This document shows, piece by piece, positions 1 through 9,468 of a stretch of 64,000 bases of DNA (within the stretch, counting starts at the first letter, position 1; each line of letters opens with the position of its first letter). Source of the DNA: JAPXSY01 sp033812795 (GTDB lineage: Bacteria > Verrucomicrobiota > Kiritimatiellia > RFP12 > UBA1067). The position numbers and the translations under genes are program-made. Location of the stretch: NCBI GenBank assembly GCA_033812795.1, contig JAPXSY010000009.1, positions 6,139 through 70,138 of the forward strand, in the 5' to 3' direction. The notes below the pieces were generated by a model. That model was not told the origin of the DNA and searched no databases. It was given only the letters and a program-made list of their open reading frames with translations.

Positions 1-1
1 T

Positions 2-340
2 GTCGGCTTCCGGCGCGATGGAGCGGTCACGGCGATGGTCGCAGCCGTGGCAGCCGTACAACCGGGCTACGGCAATACCGCACCGTTGCAATTGGATGTG
101 GACTTCGGAAGCCTAGACACCGAACAGGCGGTGTCCTGCCTGAAAACGCTGATCCGCACACACTTCGAACTGGGCGGGACGCTCATGAACATCAGCGTCG
201 TTGACGAGCAACAGATTCTGGAAGCGAGCAAAAACCCCGAGGCCTATCCCGATCTGATTGTGCGCGTGACCGGCTTCACCGCCTACTTCGCCAACCTCTC
301 GCCCGACTTCCGCAAACTCGTGCTCGAACGAATCGGATAG
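2..340 (+). CDS. Glycyl radical enzyme (pyruvate formate-lyase family), C-terminal fragment
   Basis: The reading frame is open from the window edge and ends at 340, so only the last 112 residues are present. Near the C-terminus is RVTGFTAYF, which fits the glycyl radical signature, with the radical-bearing Gly in VTGF. It is followed by the usual short tail (NLSPDFRKLVLERI). The stretch GGTLMNISVVDEQQILEA before it matches the C-terminal domain of PFL/glycerol-dehydratase-like enzymes. Such enzymes need a radical-SAM activase and are killed by oxygen, which fits an anaerobe. The substrate (formate-lyase, diol dehydratase, choline lyase or other) cannot be read from this fragment because the active-site cysteine lies upstream of the window. 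Confidence 0.9.
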   Translation, partial: VGFRRDGAVTAMVAAVAAVQPGYGNTAPLQLDVDFGSLDTEQAVSCLKTLIRTHFELGGTLMNISVVDEQQILEASKNPEAYPDLIVRVTGFTAYFANLSPDFRKLVLERIG

Positions 341-466
341 CCGTTTGAGGAACAGCATGCCAAAGATGAACTCCTCATACGGCTCTCCCGAAAAACAAAA
401 ACCCGCCAGATTTGAGCATGTCCCTTTCCCCGTCGCCGGGAAATCGAAAAATCTCCGCTCACCCTC

Positions 467-503
467 TTGACGCCATCTAACCGAACGGTTAAACTGGTAT
501 ACA
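467..503 (+). promoter_or_regulatory. Possible promoter with palindromic operator
   Basis: TTGACG (467-472) and TAAACT (490-495) are 17 bp apart and would serve the secreted glycosidase gene starting at 575. A perfect inverted repeat, TAACCG-AA-CGGTTA (478-491), fills the spacer and touches the -10. A second small palindrome, GTATAC (497-502), follows and resembles GntR/UxuR-type half sites. The arrangement would suit repression by a sugar-responsive regulator, but the -10 match is only moderate. Confidence 0.4.
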
Positions 504-574
504 ACTTTAAAAAACTTGTGTTTTTAACCCGCCCGCCCGTCCGGGAAGAGCCGGGCGTCGTCTTGGAGGAGAGG

Positions 575-2242
575 ATGACTTTTTTTCGTTCCGTTCTGAC
601 TGTTTCGGTCTTCTGTCTCATCGCCTTCGGTGCCCTGGCGCAACCCGCCCCCCGCCCCGCATCCGACGCCCCCATGCCCGTGATCATCAACATGGCGGCA
701 GACGGGGTGGTCAACTTCATAACCGGCCACTTTCGTAAAGAGGGAACCAACCGCGCCGTGGCCGAGGCGGCGATCGACAAAGAGGTGGACCAGTATGTGG
801 GAACTGGGGTCTCCCACCTTTTCTGGAATGTCAACTACCAGCGTGTCGGGTATGACAGCAAAGCCTGGCCGAGCTACTGGGACGTTCCGGACCCGGAAAC
901 CCAAGTCACCGAATGGCCCCGCGGGTACTACCTGCTTCACAAGTTGGGCATCAACGACGTTTTCGCGCGCCTGATTCCCCGTTCCCGCGCCAAGGGCATC
1001 TCGCCCTGGATCTCGCTGCGCATGAATGATCACCACTATTTCAACGATTTCTCCCGCGTCAGCCCCCTGCTCTTCAACCATCCCGAGTTGCGCGTCAACC
1101 GCACCGGGCTCTTCAACTATACCCATCCCGAGGTGCGCGATCACTACATGAAGCTGATCGTCGAGGTGCTGACCCGTTACGACATCGATGGGTTGGAACT
1201 GGACTGGATGCGGACCCCCAACAACTTCCCGGAGCAGGAGCTGGACGCGGGGCGTGAACTGCTCACCGCATTCGTCCGCGAGGCGCGCCGCCATGCGCAG
1301 GCCGCAACGCAACGCCGGGGACACCCGGTCCACCTCGCGGTGCGCGTTCCGGCCACGCCGGAGTTCGCTGTCGCCGAGGGTCTGGACGCGGTCCGTTGGG
1401 CCCGGGAGGGTCTTGTGGACATGATCGTGGTCAGCGACTTCTGGGGCGGTTGCGGCGACTTTCCGATTGAACGCTGGCGCGCGCAGATCGGTCCCGACGG
1501 CGCTGCCTGCAAGCTGATCGCCTGCACCCAATGCACCTACCTGTGTGTGCCTAAGGGGTTCCAGTTTGTCAACAATATCGCAGCGCAACGCGGGTTTACC
1601 GCATCGATGGCTGACCGCGGTGCGGAAGGCATCTATCTCTTTAACCATTTCCATGCCGTCACCGGCATCCAGCGTCTGCGCACCCCGGAAGGCAAATCTT
1701 TTGAGGAAGGCACGCTGGCCGATCTCTTTCGCGCCGCGGCCGACCGCAAGAGCGCCCCCGCCGGCCGCCGTATCCATCCTCTTGCAATCCACGATGGCCT
1801 GCCCGAAAAAACCGATTACCGTCCCGCGTTGCCTGCCCCGCTCGCCGTAAACAACCCGTCCGCATCCTTCCGGCTGCACATCGGTCCACGTCCTGCCGCA
1901 ACCGCGGCCTGCCGCCTCTTCATCGGGTTGTACGCCACCAACGGTGTCGAAGCCGCACAGTTCGACGCGCGCGTCAACGGAACCGCATGCCAACCACTCC
2001 CCGACCTCCCCCGGCCCACGAAAGACGAATTTCTAAAACCCAAACCCGACAACTGGATGACGCCCCCCCGCCGCAACCTCAGCGAACTGGCCGGACGTGT
2101 CTTGGTTTTCGACGTGCCGACCGCATCCCTGACGCGTGGATACAACGCCATCGGGCTCACCCTGACCGGCGGCCTCCCCCAAAGCGTCACCTGGCTGGAA
2201 CTCGTCATCGATCCTGAAGCGGGAAAACCCGTCGCACCCTGA
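575..2242 (+). CDS. Secreted family-10-like glycoside hydrolase (GHL10-type TIM barrel)
   Basis: A 555-residue protein. The start at 575 is chosen because TTGGAGGAGAGG lies just before it and the product then opens with a clean signal peptide (MTFFRSVLTVSVFCLIAFGALAQ). The middle resembles the hypothetical glycosyl hydrolase 10 family: GISPWISLRMNDHH near residue 145, a DGLELDWMR strand near 203 carrying candidate acidic catalytic residues, and GLVDMIVVSDFWG near 285. The last ~150 residues look like a beta-sandwich accessory domain. Its barrel is clearly paralogous to that of the gene at 4355, so the two may act on related glycans. The substrate is unknown. Export to the periplasm or outside is inferred from the signal peptide. 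Confidence 0.75.
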   Translation: MTFFRSVLTVSVFCLIAFGALAQPAPRPASDAPMPVIINMAADGVVNFITGHFRKEGTNRAVAEAAIDKEVDQYVGTGVSHLFWNVNYQRVGYDSKAWPSYWDVPDPETQVTEWPRGYYLLHKLGINDVFARLIPRSRAKGISPWISLRMNDHHYFNDFSRVSPLLFNHPELRVNRTGLFNYTHPEVRDHYMKLIVEVLTRYDIDGLELDWMRTPNNFPEQELDAGRELLTAFVREARRHAQAATQRRGHPVHLAVRVPATPEFAVAEGLDAVRWAREGLVDMIVVSDFWGGCGDFPIERWRAQIGPDGAACKLIACTQCTYLCVPKGFQFVNNIAAQRGFTASMADRGAEGIYLFNHFHAVTGIQRLRTPEGKSFEEGTLADLFRAAADRKSAPAGRRIHPLAIHDGLPEKTDYRPALPAPLAVNNPSASFRLHIGPRPAATAACRLFIGLYATNGVEAAQFDARVNGTACQPLPDLPRPTKDEFLKPKPDNWMTPPRRNLSELAGRVLVFDVPTASLTRGYNAIGLTLTGGLPQSVTWLELVIDPEAGKPVAP

Positions 2243-2304
2243 TTCGAGGTGTTCGTCAAAATGTGAACGTGCTACAATACTGCAAATAATGAAAGGAGTG
2301 GGTC

Positions 2305-4314
2305 ATGACAAAGCGCATTCTGTTCGCCCTTGCCTTCACCGTGCAAAGCGCCTGGGCGATCGTGAACTGGGTCGCGAAAACCGACCCCGCACAAAACGAT
2401 TTCTCAAACCTGGATAACTGGCCCGCAGCCATTGCCACGGACAAGGCGATTCAATTCTACACGCTGAATCCGGCCGCGCCGGAACTGTGGATGAGCGAGG
2501 ACGCCACCTTCGCCCGGTTGGTTCTGGGCGGCACGAACATCGTCTTCAATCTGGGATCCGGCCGCACGCTTTCGGTGGGTCAGGAGGGCGAGACCAAACT
2601 CAACGCCGCCAAAACATTCGTCCGGCTGACCAGCGGAACGATCAACCAAACCGCCAACCGACTCGTCCTCGGACAAGATAAAAACTCTTCCAACTGCGTG
2701 TTTATCGCTGACGGCCCGACCACCCGATACCTAAATCCGCAACGCGGAATTCACATCGGGGCCGCATCGAACGCCGTAAGCTGCGGGATGGGCGTTTACA
2801 ACGGCGCTGTTGTGGACGGCAATTTCTACATCGGCAACCATGCGTTCTCTTCAGGCAACTGGGTTGAGGCTGCCGGCACCGGAACGGTTGTCCTGGCGAC
2901 AAACAACCATTTCTACGTCGGCGACACAGCGGCCAGCAGTTGGAACCGGCTCTCCCTTTCCGAATCCGCCGCACTCCAAATGATGGGCGCTAATTTCTGT
3001 ATAGGGAACAACAGCGGCTCTGATTCCAATCAGGCGAAGATCCTGTCCGGCTCGTCCGTGACAGGCCAATCCGAGACGATCGTCGGCAACAAGGGTTCCG
3101 AAAACACGCTGGAGGCCGGGAACGCCACGCTCAAAATGTCCTCGCTGTTCACGATCGGTTATTATAGCGGATCCAATTCTGTCCGGCTCACGAACACGTT
3201 CGTGCAATCCAACGGAATCTATCTGGGCCGCGATCCGTCGAGCAGCGGCGAGAATACGCTGGAGGTCATCGGCGGCACGGTCACGAACACTGGCGGCGGC
3301 ATCCGGGTCGGCATATATGGCAACCGGAACACGGTCGTCATCAGCAATGCGTACGTGTGTCCGGCCGGAAATCTTTCTGCCGGCGAATACGGTTCCGAGA
3401 ACAGCTTGTCGCTGTATGGCGACGGGACCGAGACCCGTGTCGCCGGTTTGATTTTCGGCGGAAACGCGGAAGCGCACAAAAACACCCTGAGACTATCCGG
3501 ATGCGTGATCACCAACACGGGAGGGTTCGGCAACAACGGCGCGGAAAACCGGATCGAGATCGCGAACGGTTCGAAAATCTGGTCCGGCGGCCACGTCGGT
3601 GGCACAGCGGCAGGCGTCTCGAATGTGCTGAACCTGACGGGCGGTTCGTTTTTCTCTGCGACCACCGCTTTCAATTTCGGTAATGTCTCCTCCTTCAACA
3701 CCATGATCGTGGACAACAGCGCGTTCATCGCGAGTAACGTCACCTTTTGTCTGGGGTACACCGAAGGCACCGCCAACAGTAACACGCTTGCCGTCATCAA
3801 CAACGGATATCTGTATGCCTATCGCCTCCGCATCGGAGACAGAGGATCATACAATACCCTGATCATCAGCAACAGCACGGTTCACGCCGGGAGTAACAAC
3901 TGCACGATCCCTTACCAAAACGGAATCTCCACCAACAACCAGATGGTGTTCATCGGCACCAACTGCCTTTTAAAATCCGAAGCGGACATTTACATCCGCA
4001 GCGGAACCACGCTTACGTTCGTGATCCCGCGCGGCGGATACGCGGAGCCCCCGATTCAAACGCTTGCCGATACGGCAAAAAACATCAACATCGATCCCAC
4101 GACCCGGATCGTTCTCGACCTCACCGAGTTCGCGCGCGGCGGTGGCGGGGAACAAGTTCTGGCGCGTACGGACAACAACTTCAGTATCAGTGAAACCACC
4201 CTGTCGTTGCTCAATGCGCAAATCGCACCGCAACAGTGCGCACTGGAGATCGTCGGCAAGGAACTGATCCTGCACACACCCCATACGGGCGGTACGGTCA
4301 TTTCGCTATGGTGA
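2305..4314 (+). CDS. Secreted beta-helix repeat protein (autotransporter-passenger-like)
   Basis: A 669-residue protein with an N-terminal signal peptide (MTKRILFALAFTVQSAWA). A clear GAAAGGAG Shine-Dalgarno and a possible TACAAT -10 (2273-2278) lie upstream. Most of the sequence is Gly/Asn/Ser/Thr-rich with irregular ~20-25 residue repeats built around phrases such as GGTVTNTGGG, NSVRLTNT and SGSSVTGQSE, the pattern of right-handed beta-helices in passenger domains. No autotransporter beta-barrel is present. The protein ends in GGTVISLW, similar to the tails of three other secreted proteins in this window. It sits between two paralogous glycosidases and may be a surface adhesin or glycan-binding scaffold; no catalytic motif is visible. 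Confidence 0.7.
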   Translation: MTKRILFALAFTVQSAWAIVNWVAKTDPAQNDFSNLDNWPAAIATDKAIQFYTLNPAAPELWMSEDATFARLVLGGTNIVFNLGSGRTLSVGQEGETKLNAAKTFVRLTSGTINQTANRLVLGQDKNSSNCVFIADGPTTRYLNPQRGIHIGAASNAVSCGMGVYNGAVVDGNFYIGNHAFSSGNWVEAAGTGTVVLATNNHFYVGDTAASSWNRLSLSESAALQMMGANFCIGNNSGSDSNQAKILSGSSVTGQSETIVGNKGSENTLEAGNATLKMSSLFTIGYYSGSNSVRLTNTFVQSNGIYLGRDPSSSGENTLEVIGGTVTNTGGGIRVGIYGNRNTVVISNAYVCPAGNLSAGEYGSENSLSLYGDGTETRVAGLIFGGNAEAHKNTLRLSGCVITNTGGFGNNGAENRIEIANGSKIWSGGHVGGTAAGVSNVLNLTGGSFFSATTAFNFGNVSSFNTMIVDNSAFIASNVTFCLGYTEGTANSNTLAVINNGYLYAYRLRIGDRGSYNTLIISNSTVHAGSNNCTIPYQNGISTNNQMVFIGTNCLLKSEADIYIRSGTTLTFVIPRGGYAEPPIQTLADTAKNINIDPTTRIVLDLTEFARGGGGEQVLARTDNNFSISETTLSLLNAQIAPQQCALEIVGKELILHTPHTGGTVISLW

Positions 4315-4354
4315 GGGCCAACGTCCCGGCCGAAGAACGGAAACGAGAACCTTT

Positions 4355-6952
4355 ATGAAAAAACGAATACCCTTTGCGGCTGTCCTCATTTTTGCGGGCG
4401 CCGCCATGCAGATCAGGGGCGCCGAGTTGGCGCCCCGCCTGATTATCAACGAGGACAACGACCACTACTTCAAACAGAAGTCTGAATTGATGACCGAGGC
4501 GGCGCTACGCGCCTATATCGACACCTTCGCTGACACACAGGTGACGCATTTCTTCATGTGCCCCCAAGGTCAGCGCACCAGTTACCGCTCCCGCGTGCAC
4601 GAGGCGATCTGGGACCCGGTCAACGGTGTCACGCCGACCAACATCTGGTGCGTCAACTGTAAACTCCTTTTCGACAAAGGGATCGACCCTTACCATGTCT
4701 GGATCGAACAGTGCCGCAAGCGCGGGATTTCACCCTGGATCACCATGCGTATGAACGATGTGCACTTTGTGAACATCCCGGACTACTTCCGCAACACGAC
4801 TTTCTGGCGCGAGCGCCGCGACCTCTGGCGCAACCCGGACACCACCACGAACAACTGGATGGAGTGTGCGTTCGACTACTCGAAGGAGGAGGCCTACGCC
4901 TATCACATGGCTGTCGTGCGGGAACTGTTCGAACGCTATGATTTCGACGGCTTTGAAACCGACTGGCTGCGCTTCCCCTATCACCTGACGCCCGGCAAGG
5001 CGTTCGCGCAACGCGATGTGCTGACCCGCTTCATGCGCGAGGTGCGCGCCTTGGCAGACCTCTGGGCGAAAAAACGCGGACACCCGATCCGCATTTCAGC
5101 GCGCGTGGCCTCGGATCCGGATGTGGCGGCCCATCTCGGCACCGACGCGGTGGCGTGGGCGCGCGACGGATTGATCGAACTGCTCGTCGCCTCCTGCTTT
5201 TTCTCCACTGCGGACTTCGACATCCCGATCGAACGCTGGCACGCGCGCCTCGGCGACCTCAAGGATCGCGTTCCGGTCATTCCCGGCACTGACAACGGAT
5301 TCTCCCCCTACCCCGGGTCACCGCGTCAGTCATTGGATATCCATCTCTATCGCGGTTGGGCGGAAGCCTGCCGTTACCGTGGCGCGAACGCCTTCTATCT
5401 TTTCAATCTGGTGTACTTTTCCTTTGACCGCCCCCCTTTCCGTCCGATCATCGAAAAGGGGTTTCCGGCCCCAATCCTGGCACAAGAGCCTCGTCGGCAC
5501 ACGATCACCTACCGCGACGCGCTACCCTCGGAAGGCGGGTTTGAGTCTGGCGCGCAACTGCCGCAAACCACGGAGACGCCCTGTCGTTTTGTGATTCAGA
5601 CCGGCCAGAAACCCCAATACGGAAAAGTCTCCGTGATCACCGGACTGGCCGCCCATCCGCAAGTCTCGAACACCGTGCTGACGGTTTCGCTCAATGGAAC
5701 GCGCGCCACCAATCGGACGGTCGAACCCCAGGTGCGGCGTTATGGCAAGCTCACGGCGTATGCGGTGCGTCACACCTTCCCGCTCTCCGCCCTGCGAGAC
5801 GGCTCCAACACGGTGGACGTTGCGTCCGCCCCACAGCCCCGGCAGCGGATCGAATGGGTTGAAATCGAGATCACACCCGCCACGCCGCTGGAGCATGTGG
5901 GCCCGCCGCTGCCCAGACACGCGGTGACCAACCGGGCCTTCACCGGTATCTCCAGTCTGGCGGTCGCACCCAACGGCCGTCTGTGGGTCACTTGGTACGC
6001 GGGACACACTCCCAACGAAGACAACAACAACTACGTTGTGCTCAGTACCAGCGGCGACCATGGCCGGACCTGGAAGGAAGTGTTGATTGCCGACCCCGAC
6101 GGATCCGGTCCGCGCCGCACCTTCGATCCCGAAGTTTGGCTCGCACCGGACGGAAAACTGCGCTGGTTCTTCACGGACCGCAAGAACGGATTACCGGCAA
6201 CCGATTTGCTCTGGATGATCGTGCTCGATGATCCCGGTTCCGAGTCTACGGCCTGGCATCCGCCCGCGCATATCGCTGACGGCGTCATGATGTGCAAGCC
6301 GATTGTGCTCTCTACAGGCGAGTGGGCGTTACCGGTCTGCACCTGGTATACGGAGAACAGTTCGAAGATGGTGGTCTCCACCGACAGCGGCAAGACGTGG
6401 TCCGTGCGCGGCGGTGCGAGTATGCCCAAGGAGGACCGCCTCTTTGACGAACACATGTTTGTGGAACGCAAAGATCGCTCGATCTGGTGCCTGACGCGTA
6501 CCAAGTCCGGTATCCGCGAGGCGGTCTCGACCGACCGCGGTGCGACGTGGTCGCCGCTGGAGCCGTCGCCGATCCAGCACCCTTCGGCGCGCTTCTTCAT
6601 CACGCGGCTGCTTTCCGGCAACCTGTTGCTGGTGAAGCATGGTCCGATCGGAAAGAAGACCGGCCGCTCGCATCTGACCGCCTTTGTTTCCAGAGACGAC
6701 GGCAAGACGTGGGAAGGCGGCCTGATGCTTGATGAGCGCAACGGGGTCTCCTATCCGGACGGTCAACAGACCGCAGATGGCACGATTTACATCACCCATG
6801 ACTTCGACCGCACCGGTAAACGCCACATTCTCTTCTCCACCTTCCGCGAGGAGGATGCGCTGGCCGGCAAGCCGGTTTCCGGCGCGGTGCGTCTGCGTCA
6901 GCTTGTGAGCGAGGGATCGGGGGGAAAAGAGCGCCCCCAAGCCACTAAATGA
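4355..6952 (+). CDS. Secreted GHL10-like glycosidase fused to a sialidase-type propeller
   Basis: An 865-residue protein with a signal peptide (MKKRIPFAAVLIFAGAAMQIRGAE). Residues ~30-360 are a TIM-barrel-like domain paralogous to the product at 575 (GISPWITMRMND near 127; DGFETDWLR near 198). A beta-sandwich segment follows. From ~530 to the end there is a sialidase/BNR propeller with four Asp boxes: STSGDHGRTW (~563), STDSGKTW (~675), STDRGATW (~725) and SRDDGKTW (~780). The propeller has several Arg residues, but a complete sialidase catalytic set was not verified. The protein probably acts on host or plant glycans outside the cytoplasm. It lies 40 bp downstream of the beta-helix gene, likely in one transcript. 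Confidence 0.75.
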   Translation: MKKRIPFAAVLIFAGAAMQIRGAELAPRLIINEDNDHYFKQKSELMTEAALRAYIDTFADTQVTHFFMCPQGQRTSYRSRVHEAIWDPVNGVTPTNIWCVNCKLLFDKGIDPYHVWIEQCRKRGISPWITMRMNDVHFVNIPDYFRNTTFWRERRDLWRNPDTTTNNWMECAFDYSKEEAYAYHMAVVRELFERYDFDGFETDWLRFPYHLTPGKAFAQRDVLTRFMREVRALADLWAKKRGHPIRISARVASDPDVAAHLGTDAVAWARDGLIELLVASCFFSTADFDIPIERWHARLGDLKDRVPVIPGTDNGFSPYPGSPRQSLDIHLYRGWAEACRYRGANAFYLFNLVYFSFDRPPFRPIIEKGFPAPILAQEPRRHTITYRDALPSEGGFESGAQLPQTTETPCRFVIQTGQKPQYGKVSVITGLAAHPQVSNTVLTVSLNGTRATNRTVEPQVRRYGKLTAYAVRHTFPLSALRDGSNTVDVASAPQPRQRIEWVEIEITPATPLEHVGPPLPRHAVTNRAFTGISSLAVAPNGRLWVTWYAGHTPNEDNNNYVVLSTSGDHGRTWKEVLIADPDGSGPRRTFDPEVWLAPDGKLRWFFTDRKNGLPATDLLWMIVLDDPGSESTAWHPPAHIADGVMMCKPIVLSTGEWALPVCTWYTENSSKMVVSTDSGKTWSVRGGASMPKEDRLFDEHMFVERKDRSIWCLTRTKSGIREAVSTDRGATWSPLEPSPIQHPSARFFITRLLSGNLLLVKHGPIGKKTGRSHLTAFVSRDDGKTWEGGLMLDERNGVSYPDGQQTADGTIYITHDFDRTGKRHILFSTFREEDALAGKPVSGAVRLRQLVSEGSGGKERPQATK

Positions 6953-6953
6953 T

Positions 6954-7193
6954 ACCATGAAACACATGAAACTTCATGAAAAGCGGGGTGTGGTTAGTTC
7001 ATTAGTGCGTTAGTTCATTAGTTCGTTAGTGCGTTAGTGCGTTAGTGCGTTAGTTTGGTTTCATCGAAATCGGTATCGGTATCGGGAGAAAGTGAGTAAC
7101 GACTGATGAAAGGAGTCCTTGATTTCATGAAGTTTCATGTGTTTCATGGTTAAGAGACGTATGCAATTTTCAAGTTTCATGTGTTTCATGGTT
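6954..7193 (+). repeat. ORF-less repeat element with inverted 28-bp ends and a GTTAGTGC array
   Basis: The stretch between the sialidase-fusion gene and the gene at 7208 is almost entirely repeat. A 28-bp sequence beginning ACCATGAAACAC (6954-6981) reappears as its exact reverse complement at 7123-7150, with a partial inverted copy at 7171-7193. Between them lie a tandem array of GTTAGTGC/ATTAGTTC units (6998-7054) and a short CGGTATCGGTATCGGG run (7069-7086). No gene is visible inside. The same 28-mer brackets the GxxExxY gene at 9469, so this may be an empty or decayed version of that cassette. Confidence 0.8.
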
Positions 7194-7207
7194 TGGGGAG
7201 AGAAAGA

Positions 7208-9343
7208 ATGGTGAGAGAAACAACGGGAATCGCGGCTGCAACGATCATCCTGTGCGGGCTGACATCGCTTCACGCACAGCCACGCGACACACCTTTGCCG
7301 GGGCGCGGTGCCGCGCTCTTCGTGCAGGGGTTTTTTGAGCAGGACACGTTCACCGAGGGTGCGCGGCTCTTTCCGGACCGCACTTACACGGTGGCTGAAG
7401 CACCCGCCTGGTTGCGCGGGTTGACCTTTCTGCGCGCAAACATTGATGGCAATCTTACCGTGACGGCCAAGCAGGCCGGTGTGCTGACCGTGATCACGGC
7501 TGATCCCGCCGATCCGTGCGCCACGCATTCGCAATGCGCGCGTCTGGAGAAGCTGGGGTTTGTCTGGATCAAAGCACCGGCGACCTTTCAGCTTTTCGGC
7601 AAAGCGGCTTACGACATCAGTCGCGTCTATCAGAAACAGGTCGCGCAGGACGAGACGTTCCGTTTCCCCAAGTGGACGGTGTTCGCCGGTTTCTCTGCGG
7701 TGACCGGACCACCGCCGCCGTTCGACCTTCAGCCTGGGCGCGGCGAGCGGCTTTACAACGGCATCGAACTTCCGACCAACTGGCCGCCGCGCACCGTGAA
7801 CACCGCAGACTGGGCACCGATGGCCGTGCCGTATTTGGACGTGCCGCCGGAGTTGATCCATATCGATGTGGGGCGACAGTTGTTCGTGGATGATTTTCTG
7901 ATCGCAACCAGCACGTTGCAGCGCGTCTTCGGCATGCCTGAGAAGTATAGCGGCAACCCAGTACTGCGTCCGGAGACCGAACTCGAGTTGAACGGCATCC
8001 GGAACGCAGCGGCCGTGCCGAAGGGCGGCGGGCTCTGGTGGGATCCCCACGAGCATCTTTTCAAACTCTGGTACGAAGCCGGCTGGATCCACACCATTTG
8101 TTACGCTACCAGCACCAACGGGTTGGATTGGGTTCGTCCCGAACTGGACGTGGTGCCGGAAACCAACCAAGTACTGCCGCCGGACCTCACCCCCGACTCC
8201 TGGACCGTGGTGCCCGATTGGGAGGCGACCGATCCGCTGCAGCGCTACAAAATGTTCATGCGCGGACCGGGTGGAAACATGTCGGGCGTGAGCATGACCT
8301 CAGCGGACGGCATCCACTGGGTGAACCGGGTGATTACCGGCAACACCGGCGACCGCAGTACCATGTTCTACAATCCCTTCCGCCGAAAATGGATCTACAG
8401 CCTGCGGAGTGGCTGGCGCGGACGGTCACGCGATTACAGGGAGAGCGACAACTTCCTGCGGGGTGCTTCTTGGAGCGCGGCGGAGACCGTGCGTTGGTTG
8501 GCCGTGGATGAGAAGGATCCCAAGGATCCGAAAATCCAGCGGGTGCCGCAACTCTACAACTTTGACGCGGTCGCCTACGAGAGCATCATGTTGGGTGCGT
8601 TTGAGATTCACCATGGACCAGAGAACGACGTCTGCATGAAAGTCGGCTTGCCGAAGATCACGGAGCTGAATTTCGCTTACAGCCGCGACGGGTTCCACTG
8701 GTCGCGCCCCGACCGCAGGGCGCATATCCGCGCGGAGCGTTGGGGCAGCGGCAAGTGGGATACCGGCTATGTGCAGTCGCTCGGGAATCTCTGCACGATT
8801 CAGGGCGACAAGCTCTGGTTCTATTACTCCGGATTTCAGGGCGACACCAACCGCCTCAGCAACAACTGGCTACAAAACGGGATGTACGATAACGGAGCGA
8901 TGGGCATCGCCTTTCTGCGGCGCGACGGCTTCGCGGCCATGACGGCGACGAAGGACGGCGGCGAACTGACCACACGGCCCCTGCTCTTCAGCGGCGCGTG
9001 CGTGTTTGTGAATGTGGCGTGTCCACAGGGCGAGTTACGCGTGGAGGTGCAGGATGTCGAAAGCGAGACGGCCATCCCAGGGTTCGCGCTGGCCGAATGC
9101 CGCCCCGTCTCCGTCGACAGCACGCTGTATCGCATCATCTGGCAAGACGCCGACACCGTAAGGGCTTTACGCGGTCGGCCGGTCCGTTTCCGTTTCGCAT
9201 TGTCCAATGGCGCGCTGTACGCCTTCTGGGTCAGTCGTGATGAAAGCGGCCGTAGCGACGGCTATGTGGCGGGCGGCGGGCCGGGATACACCGGGCCGAC
9301 TGACACGGCGGGGGCTGCCGCGTTGTCGCAAGATGAACCATGA
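7208..9343 (+). CDS. Secreted LFVDD-type five-bladed propeller protein (GH32/43-like)
   Basis: A 711-residue protein. The start at 7208 follows GGGGAGAG and gives a signal peptide (MVRETTGIAAATIILCGL). The first ~210 residues are poorly recognisable. From ~215 the sequence carries GRQLFVDDFLI and repeated W-rich strands such as LFKLWYEAGW, GLDWVRPEL and DGIHWVNRV, typical of GH32/GH43-like propeller proteins common in planctomycetes and Verrucomicrobiota. These are often annotated as glycosyl hydrolases without a known substrate. The C-terminal ~130 residues form a beta-sandwich. Oddity: the final codons and the TGA stop (9341-9343) lie inside the first copy of the repeat at 9337, so the original C-terminus may have been cut by an insertion. 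Confidence 0.7.
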   Translation: MVRETTGIAAATIILCGLTSLHAQPRDTPLPGRGAALFVQGFFEQDTFTEGARLFPDRTYTVAEAPAWLRGLTFLRANIDGNLTVTAKQAGVLTVITADPADPCATHSQCARLEKLGFVWIKAPATFQLFGKAAYDISRVYQKQVAQDETFRFPKWTVFAGFSAVTGPPPPFDLQPGRGERLYNGIELPTNWPPRTVNTADWAPMAVPYLDVPPELIHIDVGRQLFVDDFLIATSTLQRVFGMPEKYSGNPVLRPETELELNGIRNAAAVPKGGGLWWDPHEHLFKLWYEAGWIHTICYATSTNGLDWVRPELDVVPETNQVLPPDLTPDSWTVVPDWEATDPLQRYKMFMRGPGGNMSGVSMTSADGIHWVNRVITGNTGDRSTMFYNPFRRKWIYSLRSGWRGRSRDYRESDNFLRGASWSAAETVRWLAVDEKDPKDPKIQRVPQLYNFDAVAYESIMLGAFEIHHGPENDVCMKVGLPKITELNFAYSRDGFHWSRPDRRAHIRAERWGSGKWDTGYVQSLGNLCTIQGDKLWFYYSGFQGDTNRLSNNWLQNGMYDNGAMGIAFLRRDGFAAMTATKDGGELTTRPLLFSGACVFVNVACPQGELRVEVQDVESETAIPGFALAECRPVSVDSTLYRIIWQDADTVRALRGRPVRFRFALSNGALYAFWVSRDESGRSDGYVAGGGPGYTGPTDTAGAAALSQDEP

Positions 9344-9459
9344 AACACATGAAACTTCATGAAAAGGCGGGGTGTGGTTAGGGAACCATGAAACACATGA
9401 AACTTCATGAAAAGGCGGGGTGTGGTTAGGACCATGAAACACATGAAACTTCATGAAAG
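9337..9459 (+). repeat. Three tandem copies of a ~47-bp repeat unit
   Basis: Units start at 9337, 9385 and 9431. The first two contain the 28-bp ACCATGAAACAC-type sequence followed by AAGGCGGGGTGTGGTTAGG; the third has the 28-mer only. The same unit, including GGGGTGTGGTTAG, occurs at 6954-6997. The last copy lies 10 bp before the GxxExxY start codon and forms the left arm of a perfect inverted repeat with 9856-9883. Confidence 0.9.
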
Positions 9460-9468
9460 GTGAGGGGT

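Noticed and set aside
357..470. Small 37-codon open frame with a GAGGA site after the glycyl radical enzyme
   Set aside because: No recognisable motif, and the composition resembles a leader region; insufficient support for a gene.
524..1993. Long minus-strand open frame opposite the first glycosidase (also at 17363-18382, 13776-14966 and 20775-22295)
   Set aside because: These are antisense shadows of well-supported genes in GC-rich DNA, with His/Arg/Asp-rich low-quality translations and no start signals.
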